DNA of 64,000 nt from Anthostomella pinea. Its lineage: Eukaryota > Ascomycota > Sordariomycetes > Xylariales > Xylariaceae. Below, in pieces: positions 21,774 to 33,000 of this stretch. Position numbers and translations under genes: made by a program. The stretch covers positions 3,534,001-3,598,000 of the forward strand of contig CAUWAG010000007.1 of NCBI GenBank assembly GCA_963556695.1, written 5' to 3'. The notes beneath the pieces are model-generated. The model was not told the origin of the DNA. It ran no database searches and saw nothing but the letters and a program-made list of their open reading frames with translations. Each line of letters opens with the position of its first letter. The first letter of the stretch is position 1.

Positions 21774-22628
21774 TCACATATGCCCAACTAAACCGGCATC
21801 CTTATGTACATAGCCCACCTGTTCGCCTGCACCTCCACACAGCATGTCGATCATAGTCTCAGGGGCCACTCGTAAGGTCTTGCCATCGATAGGTTCCAGT
21901 CCTTGAAATACCCCCTCCTCTTCATCCCATTGTAGCATGATGGGCAGCCAATCACTATTGGCTCGAATCTCGATGGACAGTCGGTCAGAGAAACAGAGCA
22001 GACATCCTCTATCGACGATCTCCTTCTTGCCTCCTCCGAGTTCCCTGACCCAACCTTTCTGGCCATCATTCGCCCGTTTCCACGTATACTCCCAGAAGCT
22101 CTCCGGACTGTCGAGTGGTACAAGTACTCGTGATGCTCTGACGTTTACTTCGGAACTGAGCTTTGGCCTCTTCCGTGAAATGCTCTGAGGTGAAAGGCGC
22201 CCTGGATGTTCCTTCTGCTTAGCTAGGGCTGTTGGTGGTGCCTGGCTTAAAGGTTCAGACTTCTGGTATGTCTGAGGTACCTTTGTCTCGTCTCGAGGGT
22301 TGTCAAAACTCGGGTCGTCGGTGAGATCGATAATAACAGGCGCGGGCGTAAGGGAGGCCGGAGTTGTCTCACGCCCGTGCTCAAGTCCGTGATCGGTAGG
22401 TTTGTTTGAACGGAAGAAGTCTCTTGATTCTTCTTCAGAAACTTCTGTAAACATCGTAGTGAAGATCGCATCCCAAGGAGTAACGTCGACAAGAGATGGC
22501 GCATTAAGACCGCCATGGTTGTCATTGTTGATTACGATACCCCAGAAGTCATGGGCATTGTCATCGTCGGCTACGCTATCCCAGAAGGCGTCGGCGGGCA
22601 TTTGTTGAGACTCAGACATCACATCCAT
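21774..22628 (-). CDS. Unrecognised acidic protein with a SUMO-interaction-like motif
   Basis: ATG 22628 (MDVMSESQQ) gives 284 residues ending at 21774. A longer open frame exists upstream but begins with TTG, so this ATG is preferred. The N-terminal half is acidic and probably disordered. Residues around 97-104 read PVIIDLTDD, a hydrophobic core followed by acidic residues as in SUMO-interacting motifs. A basic cluster SRKRPK follows and may be a nuclear signal. The C-terminal ~100 residues look folded (SFWEYTWKRANDGQKGWV, DRGCLLCFSDRLSIEI, WLPIMLQWDEEEGVFQGL). No family is recognised. The combination suggests a nuclear protein, by inference only. Confidence 0.6.
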   Translation of the reverse strand: MDVMSESQQMPADAFWDSVADDDNAHDFWGIVINNDNHGGLNAPSLVDVTPWDAIFTTMFTEVSEEESRDFFRSNKPTDHGLEHGRETTPASLTPAPVIIDLTDDPSFDNPRDETKVPQTYQKSEPLSQAPPTALAKQKEHPGRLSPQSISRKRPKLSSEVNVRASRVLVPLDSPESFWEYTWKRANDGQKGWVRELGGGKKEIVDRGCLLCFSDRLSIEIRANSDWLPIMLQWDEEEGVFQGLEPIDGKTLRVAPETMIDMLCGGAGEQVGYVHKDAGLVGHM

Positions 22629-23216
22629 GGCTGTCAGATGGGAAGGGGCGAAAGCATGAAGACGGGAAGAAGTGGGAAGGAAAAGGTAAGGTTCAGGCCC
22701 GGCCAAAGAGGATGACGGCCGACCTTAAATACTGACGCTTCCACGTACCACGCCTAATATGTGCATATTCTCTGCCCATCGCAAATACGGGGCGGGAAGA
22801 GGAGTGCTGATGCCGAAGGGCCCTGCGCCTAGGTCCTAGGCCTTGGTCTATTGCAATATAAGCGAGGTTGGGCTCCTAACAATTTGGTGGTTGAAACTAT
22901 AGCTTGGGTGAGATTCTCCCTCTCAATTCATGCCGACTCGTGACTCCCCTGGAGTCACGATCAGCAAGACTGGGTCAGGGCATGCCTTGTAGCTTTATGG
23001 GCTACAAAGGGTGTCTCACAGAGGCACGCCCATACGCGCGGCCATTGGCAGAGACGCCTCTCTGCCACTTCAGCATGACGCGGGTGGGCTCTACAAGATG
23101 CGAATATGGCACCTAGAGTCGTTCGCATAGATGTAGGCAGGAGCGTGGCGGATTTGAAACTGGCCGAGGCGGTGTCCGTCCTATGCCTCGCGCTGATGGG
23201 CACCAGCTGGCTGACC
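22629..23216. other. Intergenic region, ~590 bp
   Basis: Promoter side of the gene ending at 21774 and 3' side of the next gene. Nothing else seen. Confidence 0.4.
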
Positions 23217-24403
23217 TCACGGCATTGAAAGGACGAGGTGTATCCGTTTCGCACCCATACCGTTTTGCATAGTCGTTTCCGCATCATGCTCTTTGCTCAT
23301 CCTCTTCTGCCCCTGGCTCTGCGCTTGGATATATGACGCCATGAGCCCCGTGCTGTCGGCCCTGGTCAGACTCGCCTCACTGTTGTATCCAGAACACCAC
23401 GGCACACCTAGTCCCAGGGTCGCACCCAGCAGAGGATCCCAATCCCAGACAGAGTTGCGACCGTTATTCCACGGCATGGCAGCGCTGATATCTGGAATGT
23501 ACGTGTCCGAAAAGCCCGTGGGAAAGCTGCCGTCATTGAAGATTGGGAAGTGGCTTGGACCACAGGGGTAAAGGAGCGCTTGGGTTTCTACGCTGGCGAA
23601 CTCGTCGGGAGTTTGGGGCTCTGGCTGTTCCTGTGCAACAGCGCAGGTCGTACTGGGGCTTTGTTTGGTGTGAAATGGAGGCACGTGTTGCTGCCGTCAT
23701 TCTGAGCTGACCAGACTTCCTGGTACATGGCAATGTTCGATAAGAGTTGCATGGCGCTTGGGACCCTGCAGCCCCCTGACGTATGAGGGTAAGCATCCTG
23801 ACGCGCTTCCGGGGCCTTGTGGGCTGTGCGCTTCTGGTCTCTTATATGCTTCGTAACGATATGTTCAGCTAGACCAGCGAACTTCTTTGCCCAGTTGTCA
23901 TCTAGGAACGGAACACGGATTGTATGGCGCTGATCGCGATTGGTAGAGTGGGGCTGGGTGACTGGAGATGCAAAGGCTTCCACCCGCTCACCGTGGTCCC
24001 AAAATTCCGGCTCGGACTGGGAGATGTGCAGCTCTCTTGGTCCTGACACTGAAGTTACAGATCTCCAGCTATGGTCATACAACCGTGGCTGGCAAATGGC
24101 GAGGTCGACTATGCCTCGAAGCTCGGAGCCGTTGGGGAATGTAGAGCCGGCATGTAAGTCCAGGGCGACTTCGAAATGGAACATATCACACGGTCCCACA
24201 ACATGGCGCGATGCCCGACTGTGGGGCATAAGGGTGCCTTCAAGGGCCTCTATGAGTCGACGTCTTAGCTTTGGAAAGCGAGCGGCCCACTGGTAGGATA
24301 TCTCTCTGATGAACGACGACTCCTTCTGCCGAAGTGCCTGAGAGTACTCGTGTAATAGTGTAGCAGGCCGACCACTTGCATGTTTCTCTTTGTCGCTATG
24401 CAT
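23217..24403 (-). CDS. Unrecognised protein, possibly frameshifted
   Basis: ATG 24403 opens a frame that reads like a folded protein for ~225 residues (SFIREISYQWAARFPKLRR, GELRGIVDLAICQPRLYDH-like segments, VPFLDDNWAKKFAGLAEHI) and closes at 23588. A second frame in another register, without its own ATG, covers 23684-23217 and is Ser/Pro-rich with a basic end. The two overlap by ~95 bp around 23600-23680. Either a one-base frameshift or an intron I could not place joins them. No domain is recognised. It lies tandem to the gene at 21774-22628 on the same strand. Confidence 0.45.
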
Positions 24404-25070
24404 TGGCCAACGCAGGACGGTGGTGCTAGTTATGTTGGTGAAGTCTTTGGGTGAAAATTCTCAAAGACTCTGGGTCATTTACTTTAACTGCATACTATTA
24501 AAGTCAAACTACCAAGGGAGTTATTGAACTAGTCAATCTAGTCATTCAGTGAAAGCAGCGAAAGGCCATGGACATGTTGATCTATGGGTAATCTTCACAG
24601 CAAACAGGGAGAATCTCGTGGGAGATCATATGGCATATAATTGGCGGCAAGAACACTGATCTAGAAGGTAGCTGCAGCCAAGCCCTAGGGTTAGAGCACG
24701 GCATTCTCGAAGCCCCTATAATCCGTGCCGTTAGAGACAGGATTCAGGGGCTACGGCCGTTAGACGTGGCAGTGAGAGTAGCTACAGTATCATCTAGGAG
24801 GTCCCAGAGAATGGAGAAACAAATAAACAAGCAATTGACCAACGCCTTCCTTGCTATCCCTCCTTCCAGTAAGTGCCATGGCCGGTGGGCGGGTGAAAAG
24901 GATTTCTGGCGACCAATTTGCGCGTGAATAGGTTGTTAAAGATGGCAGGTTGAGTGGCCCAACTGTAGTTGCGCCGAAATTGAATATGTAGTCCCACAGA
25001 CCACATCCAGATAAAAGACACCACCATCAAGCTGTAGGCATTCGACTGTATCGTGCTGATTATGTGCTGC
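24404..25070. other. Intergenic region, ~670 bp
   Basis: Promoter side of the gene at 24403 and 3' flank of the NACHT-ankyrin gene. No gene seen. Confidence 0.4.
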
Positions 25071-27239
25071 TCATTGGAGTGCAGCCAGTCCAGTAGTTTC
25101 GGTAGAATCAGAATTGGTTTTCTTTGCTAGCAGCCGGACCACGTCTTCGTGCCCGTTCCGTGCCGCCCACCACAGCGGCGTGCGACCGTAGCGATCTTTT
25201 GAGTCGGGATCGACGCTCCCCGTGTCGAGCAGCAGCCGGACCACGGCCTCGTACCCGTTCCGTGCCGCCCACGACAGCGGCGTCTGGCCGCAGCTATTCT
25301 TTGAGTCGGGATCGACGTTCCCCGTGTCGAGCAGCAGCCGGACCACGGCCTCGTACCCGTTCCGTGCCGCCCACGACAGCGGCGTGCGACCGTAGCGATC
25401 TTTTGAGTCGGGATCGACGCTCCCCGTGTCGAGCAGCAGCCGGACCACGGCCTCGTACCCGTCCTCTGCCGCCCACGACAGCGGCGTCTGGCCGTCGCGA
25501 TCTTTCGAGTCGGGATCGACGTTCCCCGTGTCGAGCAGCAGCCGGACCACGGCCTCGTGCCCGTTTTCTGCTGCTAACAACACTGGCGTCCGCCTAAAGC
25601 TATCTGGAACATCGGGGGGGAAATCCTTAGCTAGTGTTGCAACAGCTCCCTTCAAGCCGAAACGAGCTGCCAGGTGTAATCCGGACGTGTGCTTTACTGG
25701 TTTCTGACTATAACCTTGGAACGTCCAATCTTTGCGGATTTCGAGGACTTGGCTTGATGCTTCGACTTGGGCTGGCTTCCGGAGAAAGGAAAGTACAGTT
25801 GGACAGTTCCATCCTTTTTGGCTATGATATCCCCAGTTGCGAGCCGCGTAGTCATAAAAATGGTGCAACTTAAGCCGTTCCTCGAGTTTTTTGTCTGTTG
25901 CCACATATCCGTCTGAAAAATCGGTGAAGGCAAGGTAAGTGGTACAGACTGCCGTGATGGAGCCCTGTGCGTCGGGAAACCAGTCGCTCTTAGTCCGTTG
26001 AAAGTATTCCTGTGTTGTGTAATGAACTAGGCGGACGATACTGCTCTCTTCATCAACAGTCACCAGCCCAGCACATATAGAAACCATATCTCCTATTTGC
26101 GGGAGGTTATCTTGGTCAAGGTTCGGCTGATCAATTTTGACGGCCAGTGCATGTTGCAGTTCTAGTTTGGTAAGCGGCCTCTTCGCACATGTAATCCATG
26201 ATAGGACTTCCTTGGCGCGCTTTGCCTGCTCTTGGAGTTGTCCCTGTATTCTTTCCATGGCGGACTGGTACGCAGTATCGTAAGCATTTGAACCGGTCGC
26301 CAGCTTTCCTATTGCCGTTCGTATAGCTCTTCGTGTATATTTGCCTTTTAATGAGGCAAAATGGAGCTGTGCAAGCAAAAACCTAAACCGATTAGCACAG
26401 ACTACGCTCTCTTTTATGTATACATACATCCCATCGCAAGCTTTTGTTATGCTTGTTATGATCTCATCTTGAAGGTCAGGCTGACTGGCGACGAATCCTG
26501 GAAGCTCAGACAAATGCGCTTGCAAATATCTGCGAATGTCGCCTTTGGTTGCGCCAATCTCTTTTGACGGGCTGTCTTTGAATCGGTCTGTGATCTCCTG
26601 CACTGTCCTAGAGGTCGCGAAAATCTTGATTCCCGTTTTGGTCTGAAGATTGAAAATTGCTGACAAGAACTTTGCACGGCAGCCGTCAGAAGCCTGACAT
26701 TCATCCAGTGCATCAACGATGATGAAGACCCGGGAATTCTGGGCCGTTACCAGTTCGATTGCTCTGGAGATCTCGTCCACAGATGGTCGAGTTCGTTTTC
26801 GCTTATGCCGATCGTAGAGCTCCGTCAGATTTTGTGGTAAAGAAAGCTGGCCTTGAGCTAGCTGTTTCAGCAGACTCGACAACAAGCTTTCAGTAGTCTG
26901 CTCGCTTTGGCGCTTATAGTTACAGTAGACGTAGGCGACTGCAACGCTAGTCTCGCTGCCAAATCGCTTCTCAAGGTCGTCGACGGTAATTGATGTCAAG
27001 ATCGTCTTTCCAGCTCCAGGGATCCCGGGACAGAATAACGTCTTGTTTGGTTCTCTGAACCAACTCGTATACTCATCGGAGTCAAGAAGCCATTGTCCTG
27101 TGCCTGGTTGGCGCCTCTTCAAGTAGTCGGTTTGTTGAGGCCCGTAGTCAGTCGGTGTCAGCCAGTTTAGGATTTCGGTATCTTCTTTCTTCTCTACATA
27201 TCGTCTTGTGTGTATAACACCCTCATTCATAGAAGACAC
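25071..27239 (-). CDS. NACHT - ankyrin NLR (possibly the 3' part of a PNP_UDP-NACHT-ANK gene)
   Basis: The frame is open from 27239 to the stop at 25071 and contains a 45-nt in-frame intron at 26427-26383 (GTATGT..GCTAATC..TTTAG); removal restores the family segment DGMFLLAQLHF. The first ATG is at 27230. The NACHT domain has Walker A GIPGAGKT (~residue 73) and Walker B FIIVDALDEC (~171), followed by a helical/winged region (TTQEYFQRTKSDWFPD). The C-terminus carries five to six ankyrin repeats, the last four almost identical (TPLSWAARNGYEAVVRLL). The start lies only ~104 bp after the end of the PNP_UDP gene on the same strand. PNP_UDP-NACHT-ankyrin is a common single-chain fungal NLR architecture, so the two may be one gene whose junction intron I could not fit in phase, or a gene split by an indel. 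Confidence 0.8.
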   Translation of the reverse strand: MSSMNEGVIHTRRYVEKKEDTEILNWLTPTDYGPQQTDYLKRRQPGTGQWLLDSDEYTSWFREPNKTLFCPGIPGAGKTILTSITVDDLEKRFGSETSVAVAYVYCNYKRQSEQTTESLLSSLLKQLAQGQLSLPQNLTELYDRHKRKRTRPSVDEISRAIELVTAQNSRVFIIVDALDECQASDGCRAKFLSAIFNLQTKTGIKIFATSRTVQEITDRFKDSPSKEIGATKGDIRRYLQAHLSELPGFVASQPDLQDEIITSITKACDGMYVYIKESVVCANRFRFLLAQLHFASLKGKYTRRAIRTAIGKLATGSNAYDTAYQSAMERIQGQLQEQAKRAKEVLSWITCAKRPLTKLELQHALAVKIDQPNLDQDNLPQIGDMVSICAGLVTVDEESSIVRLVHYTTQEYFQRTKSDWFPDAQGSITAVCTTYLAFTDFSDGYVATDKKLEERLKLHHFYDYAARNWGYHSQKGWNCPTVLSFLRKPAQVEASSQVLEIRKDWTFQGYSQKPVKHTSGLHLAARFGLKGAVATLAKDFPPDVPDSFRRTPVLLAAENGHEAVVRLLLDTGNVDPDSKDRDGQTPLSWAAEDGYEAVVRLLLDTGSVDPDSKDRYGRTPLSWAARNGYEAVVRLLLDTGNVDPDSKNSCGQTPLSWAARNGYEAVVRLLLDTGSVDPDSKDRYGRTPLWWAARNGHEDVVRLLAKKTNSDSTETTGLAALQ
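25120..25600 (-). repeat. Near-identical 102-bp ankyrin-coding tandem repeats
   Basis: At least four consecutive 34-residue units (LLLDTGxVDPDSKDRYGRTP) are nearly identical at the DNA level, differing mainly at Ser/Asn and Asp/Asn positions in the hairpin loops. This is the high-internal-conservation pattern of NLR repeats that evolve by concerted exchange. Confidence 0.85.
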
Positions 27240-27342
27240 AGTGTTCGAGACTGTAAAAACTGTCAGAAAGGACCAAACAAACTCTGGGACCGCTGCATGG
27301 CCAATGATGATATTCCGACAAAATCCTAAGGATACAAAAGCA

Positions 27343-28785
27343 CTAATTATCTAACAAGATATCGCCCAGTTTTTTCTCGGCCTCCACCTTGTTTGGTGCG
27401 ATCCTGTGGAGGAGATCGCGAGTGTACGCGGCTGCTGTCATTGCAGCGTAGCCTTGCCAAAGCAAGTTCTTGTGACTATCAGCATAGTCGCAAATACCAC
27501 AGACAACCAGGAAGGGGAATTGATTCATCAGTTCAGCAGCTTCCATCTCGAAGCACAGCACGTCCTTCTCGATCGAAATCTTATCGCGAATTGAGGCGTC
27601 CTTCATGAGTTGATTGGCGGAAGCAATAAGGCCGTAGTGTATGACGGGATCATCGTCGTCTGCCGATCGTGCACGTCGGATAGTCAGTTTCGACTCGTCG
27701 TCTCCGCAAGCAGCCAAGCAGTCCTCGTCGTCTCTAGCGGTATGGAGGATTTCAGGTTTGTAAAGCCGGTCCGTGCTAGCGTTTGGTTGTCGAAACTCAT
27801 GTTGCAGCCTTGGAAATCGATCAAGGGCGCTCTCAATTGCTTTCTTGAGCTGGTGTCCCTTCATCCGATAAGTAGCGTTAAGTGCGGCCGCTGCAGCCAT
27901 TATGAATGTTGGTGGCTTGTTCAAAAACCCCGTGGGAACGAAGGCCTTGTTCTGGATAGTCTTCCCGTAGTCGTACTGGTACACGCCGCCATGCCCATAG
28001 CCAGCAGAACTGACGACGACGTCCCCCAGGCGGATATCGTGCTTGGCCGGAGCACCACCGCCGATGCCAACCATGAGGCCAACTCTGAGATTTGGAAAGC
28101 TGCGTATCATATCCCTAGCAACGTTCGCAGCATTTACGAGCCCGTACTCCCAGTGCGGCAGTACCACAATGACGACATTGTGCTTGCCTATCCGACCAAG
28201 GGTATAGTTGCTCTCGGGAGTATAACAGTTAGTGGCGTGGTGGCTGGCTATGCCTTCGTCATCCTTCGGGGTGAGACTGTCGGGAAGATCGGTGGCGGGA
28301 GCATTATTATGCAAGCCTGGGCATGGGACGCTGAGAGAGGAGGCGGGCTGGACGTCGTGACTCAGGCAGGCAACATCTGCAGTGTCAACATCATCCACCA
28401 CAAGATGATAGTTGCTGCTAGACGAATTGACACTGGGCTGAACATCGCCTGGATGCAGAGGCTTGATGCCCCGGGCAGTGTCTCGAATAGGGACAAGATC
28501 TGGATTGGTGATCATGAAGACATCGTCCCTGCGCCCGACGCCAGAGGGAGATCTACCGCTCATTTTGTCGCGGGCCGGTTCGGCGGCGGCCCACTGGTTC
28601 AAGGAGCCAAAACCATCGTCATCGAGGGAAGCACACTCAAAGTTGAAGTAGCTCATCCAGTCCACGCGAGGATATTCGTCCGACGACAATATCTGAGCCG
28701 GCCAATCAAAATTAGCTTTGACTGGGAGCGCCTGGCCAGCCTCTAGATCGCCTTGGACCGGAAGGGGTGGATGGGATTCAGCCAT
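27343..28785 (-). CDS. PNP_UDP (nucleoside phosphorylase-like) effector domain protein
   Basis: ATG 28785 to the TAG at 27343 gives 480 residues. The first ~185 residues are low-complexity. The rest is the purine-nucleoside/uridine phosphorylase-like domain typical of fungal NLR N-termini: VGLMVGIGGGAPAKHDIRLG, GDVVVSSAGYGHGGVYQYD, EMEAAELMNQFPFLVV and GICDYADSHKN. It ends in a segment (PNKVEAEKKLGDIL) that in single-chain NLRs leads into the NACHT part, and the next frame downstream is exactly such a NACHT-ankyrin protein. In bacterial and fungal immunity related domains cleave nucleosides or nucleotides to starve or kill the cell; the activity here is not shown. A 378-codon frame on the opposite strand is a shadow. 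Confidence 0.82.
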   Translation of the reverse strand: MAESHPPLPVQGDLEAGQALPVKANFDWPAQILSSDEYPRVDWMSYFNFECASLDDDGFGSLNQWAAAEPARDKMSGRSPSGVGRRDDVFMITNPDLVPIRDTARGIKPLHPGDVQPSVNSSSSNYHLVVDDVDTADVACLSHDVQPASSLSVPCPGLHNNAPATDLPDSLTPKDDEGIASHHATNCYTPESNYTLGRIGKHNVVIVVLPHWEYGLVNAANVARDMIRSFPNLRVGLMVGIGGGAPAKHDIRLGDVVVSSAGYGHGGVYQYDYGKTIQNKAFVPTGFLNKPPTFIMAAAAALNATYRMKGHQLKKAIESALDRFPRLQHEFRQPNASTDRLYKPEILHTARDDEDCLAACGDDESKLTIRRARSADDDDPVIHYGLIASANQLMKDASIRDKISIEKDVLCFEMEAAELMNQFPFLVVCGICDYADSHKNLLWQGYAAMTAAAYTRDLLHRIAPNKVEAEKKLGDILLDN

Positions 28786-30037
28786 ATCATAGAACAATGG
28801 GGAAATCCAGGACGGGAGGGTGAGGAAGAGGAGAACAAAGAAAAAAGAAGTTGAGGATGCCGTGACCTATGGGTTCCCTCCCCTGTATACGTGCGAGCTT
28901 GCTGACCAACCTAGGGCTTGACCTCGCGGTACTAGGGGGTTTGTTTTGACGAGTCAATGGTATCATGACCTGGAAACAGGTCTTCTCGTCGGCCGACAAC
29001 CCGTTTGAGCACTGCTATTTGGTCACACCCTGGCAATAGGCAATGACGAGATGTAAGTGGGTGAGGCTGATCACTGTGAAATGGGATCTCGATGTGAGCC
29101 TGGACTGGATATATCGTCCCTCCGCCTGGTTCTGGGGATGAATCGGGAGTCATCTCGACAACAAAGTTCAGCTTATGTACTGTGCCACGTGGAATCTGAG
29201 TACGCCTGCCATCAGAAGGTTCATCGGCTTGTAATAAGAAAAGCCGACCGTCCCCCTCATAGTTGGCAGCATCTATAATTCTCGCATTTAGCCTATCGCA
29301 ACCATGAAGAAGATCGCCAACAAGCTCTCTCTGTGAGTCTACTAGAAGGAGCTTTCATAGACGCAGATACCTCGCAGGAACGTGGCCTCTATCTGTTTCA
29401 TGATACCGATGTCTAACGGATGTTCTAGGCAATGCTAAGCCACTGTAAAAAGGATGCCGAGAGATAGTCTCTGGGGCAAGCTATGCTACCGTGTAGTCAG
29501 GTTCTCGTACTGAAGGCTGAGTAAGACAAAAGTACCAGACGATGCCCAACCTGTTCAAGTACGTCCATCGTAAATCTGTTGTTCGAAGGGAATATTGTCT
29601 GCGGAAAATCTCAAGGGCCTGAGAAGGATTATGGTTGCGACAAGTAGAAGAACACGAGGGAAGCAGAAGGGAGATGGCCGTCGGCGCTGTTTTAGATTAG
29701 GGAACTTGTTGTGGCCTCAGGCCCAGCTCCCCAGATATGTAGCTAGCAAGCCGAGATAGCTTCATACACGGCAAGCATCTCTAATACAACAATGTTCACC
29801 CATATGTGTATTGGTCTACAACATGTTTTCAGGTACTGGCTTTATAAAAGTGACAATAAAGGGGCTACGAGCCACGCCAGTAAGGTAGCGGTTATAATCC
29901 TCAGCCTTTTAAACGATAAATAGATACATGTTGTCACCTAAGAATTCGAATAGTCAAGTAGATTAACAAGGAAGCCAATTATTAAATGGCTAAGTCTTTA
30001 CTAGATACTTTATAGTTTAAACACGCTTATCTAGCCG
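28786..30037. other. Gene-poor stretch, ~1.25 kb
   Basis: At 29304 an ATG with a following GTGAGT donor (MKKIANKLSL..) might be the first exon of a small gene, but no supported second exon follows. Toward 29,820-30,030 the DNA becomes AT-richer. Nothing else seen. Confidence 0.4.
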
Positions 30038-33000
30038 TTAACTGGCACCGACGCCAGTATGTCCCAGCTCCCAAGTATGCAATGTTTTCAGGAAAGATAG
30101 ATAATGTGGATATTGAGCGCCCAAGACAGTTCGCCCAACCCGTACACATTCCCGTATCAAACCAAGAGCTTCTGGTAGTCGGCCTTGATTCCTGTACGTC
30201 GACGCCAGGTTGCCCATACTGGTCAGTGTGGAAGGATGATCCGGCCCAAATTTCTGCTTGCTTATCTCCATCACTTCCACCTCTAGCTTTTCCGCCTCCT
30301 CCCATCGGCCTTGATTCCCGTACGTCGACGCCAGGTTGGCCATGCTGGTCAGTGTGTTAAGATGATCCGGCCCGAGTTTCTGCTTGCGAGTCTCTATCAC
30401 TTCCATAAACAGCTTTTCCGCCTCCTCCTACCGGCCTTGAACACTGTACATCGACGCCAGGTTATTCATGCTACCTAACATGGAAGGATGATCCGGCCCG
30501 AGTTTCTGCTTGCAAGTCTCTATCACTTCCATAAACAGCTTCTCCGCCTCCTCCCATCGGCCTTGAAAACTGTACGTCGACGCCAGGTTGGCCATGCTGG
30601 TCAGCGTGTTTGGATGATCCGGCCCGAGTTTCTGCTTGCTCATTTCCATCATTTCCACCTCCAGCTTTTCCGCCTCCTCCCATCGGCCTTGATTCCTGTA
30701 CGTCAACGCCAGGTTGGCCATGCTGGTCAGTGTGTTTGGATGATCCGGCCTGAGTTTCTGCTTGCGAGTCTCCATCACTTCCACCTCTAGCTTTCCCGCC
30801 TCCTCCCATCGGCCTTGATTCCTGTACGTCGACGCCAGGTTGGCCATGCTGGTCAGCGTGTCTGGATGATCCGGCCCGAGTTTCAGCTTGCGAGTCTCTA
30901 TCACTTCCACCTCCAGCTTCTCCGCCTCCTCCCATCGGCCTTGATTGCTGTACATCAACGCCAGGTTGGCCATGCTGGTCAGTGTGTTTGGATGATCCGG
31001 CCCGAGTTTCTGCTTGCTTATCTCTATCACTTCCAGCTTCAGCTTATCCGCCTCTTTCCATCGGCCTTGAACACTGTACGTCGACGCCAGGTTGTTCATG
31101 CTGATTAACGTCAAAGGATGATCCGGCCCGAGTTTCTGCTTGCTTATCTCCATCGCTTCCATAAACAGCTTCTCTGCCTCCTCCCATCGGCCTTGATGCC
31201 CGTACGTCAACGCCAGGTTGTTCATGCTACCTAGCGTGTCTGGATGATCCGGCCCGAGTTTCAGCTTGCGAGTCTCTATCACTTCCACCTCCAGCTTCTC
31301 TGCCTCCTCCAAACGGCCTTGGTTCCAAAGCGTCGACGCCAGGTTGTTCATGCTACCTAGCGTGTCTGGATGATCCGGCCCGAGTTTCTGCTTGCTCATC
31401 TCCATCACTTCCATAAACAGCTTTTCCGCCTCCTTCCATCGGCCTTGGTTCCTGTACGTCGACGCCAGGTTGTTCATGCTACCTAACATGGAAGGATGAC
31501 CCGGCCCGAGTTTCTGCTTGCTCATTTCCATCACTTCCACCCCCAGCTTTTCCGCCTCCTCCCATCGGCCTTGATTCCTGTACGTCCACGCCAGGCTGCC
31601 CATGCTGATTAACGTCAAAGGATGATCCGGCCCGAGTTTCTGCTTGCGAGTCTCCATCACTTCCATAAACAGCTTCTCCGCTGGGCTCCATTAACCTCTT
31701 AGGTTACACACTTGGCCTACCATCTCGATGGCAGCAAGACTTTCCTCGTGCGTCCTTCCAAATATCTTTATTCTGTACTTCATTGCATCCTCCGCCATGA
31801 TTTGCGTCTCAGGCCCCTGGCCTGTTATTTCAAAATACCATGCAGCTTTATAAAGGATCGAAGTCCATGCCTTTAATAACACTCTGTCTTTTGGCCGCTG
31901 CGCTTTCGCCGATACGGCGTGCGGCAGAAGCGCCCGGCATATTGCCCAGTTCTCATATGCTCCGGTCGGGAGCCGGGCGTCGAGGCGACGGATAAACTGA
32001 GACTTCCACTGTTCCTGCCGTCCCTCGGCTTCAAGCCATTGTCTCGTAGCCAGCTGGACCAAGTTGTGCATTTCAAATGTCTTTCCGTCCTTAACTATAG
32101 AGATGAACGAGTAATCGCGCAAAGTCGAGACATCCTTTTCGAACTGATTATCCATGCTAGAATCCGATTCGACGTCTTCGTCGCTTGGTTCTTGGTCGCT
32201 GGCCCAACCGTGCAAAGCAGGGCTCCGTTGGTGTCGGTTTGGTATACTCGTGGGGCCTTCCTTCTTGTCCGGACTCTGTAGGAGGCTCTCAGGAATACCT
32301 TGGCGATCATAGAAACTCATGAGCGAAAGCAGGTCGGCTGCCGATGGTGTGGTTTGACGGATGTGGTCGAATGAGATTTGCCACGTGATAATAATCGAGT
32401 TTTTGGCCTCTCGGTCCCGCCGTAATTGCCCGGCTTCGTAGTCAAGAAGAGTTGCTTTCTTCTGGTCGCTCTGTGTAAACTTGTCGACATATTGTTGCAT
32501 AGAACAACGCGGAGCTCTGTGCGCGATGTAGGCTGTCGCTTGGACGATTGCTAACGGCATGTATTCGAGTGTCTTGACGAGCGATTCTGCAGTCTTGATG
32601 TCATCCTGCTTATCCAGAGTTCCCAGCTTCTTCTCTACCAAGGTGAACGCATCTGCCCGATTCATAGGCTCGACCGTAATGGTATTACGCAGTTCGACCA
32701 GCTTGGACGCCACATCTCTGTTTCTGCTTGTGATGAGGAGGGAGCCGTATTGGCAGAGAGGAAGGTATGAGACGAGCGGCTGACTCTGATCGGCCGTGTT
32801 ATCGAGTAGAAAGCTTACTGCATCGATATTATTGAGTATAAGAACCTATTTCCCACTCTTCTTGCCGTGTAGCCAGTTCTACAGCAGTTAGAAGATGTTA
32901 TTTTGAGGACTCGTCCGGCCGGGTAGCTTGAGGTAGTCCGCAATGTCTCGGAAACTCTGCTCGTAACGAGGCGCGCTACTCGCGTGGACCCAAAAAACCC

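Noticed and set aside
26383..26427. Odd 15-residue insertion in the NACHT-ankyrin protein
   Set aside because: It is an in-frame 45-nt intron with good donor, branch and acceptor signals.
27610..28746. 378-codon plus-strand frame
   Set aside because: It is antisense to the PNP_UDP domain, has no domain of its own, and reflects codon bias of the real minus-strand gene.
29304..29440. Two-exon micro-gene starting MKKIANKLSL
   Set aside because: A donor and possible acceptor exist, but the spliced product is under 30 residues with no supporting feature.
16860..31690. CRISPR-like regular arrays
   Set aside because: The 126-bp arrays at 16.9-18.1 and 30.1-31.7 kb are TPR-coding exons with no spacers; the genome is eukaryotic.
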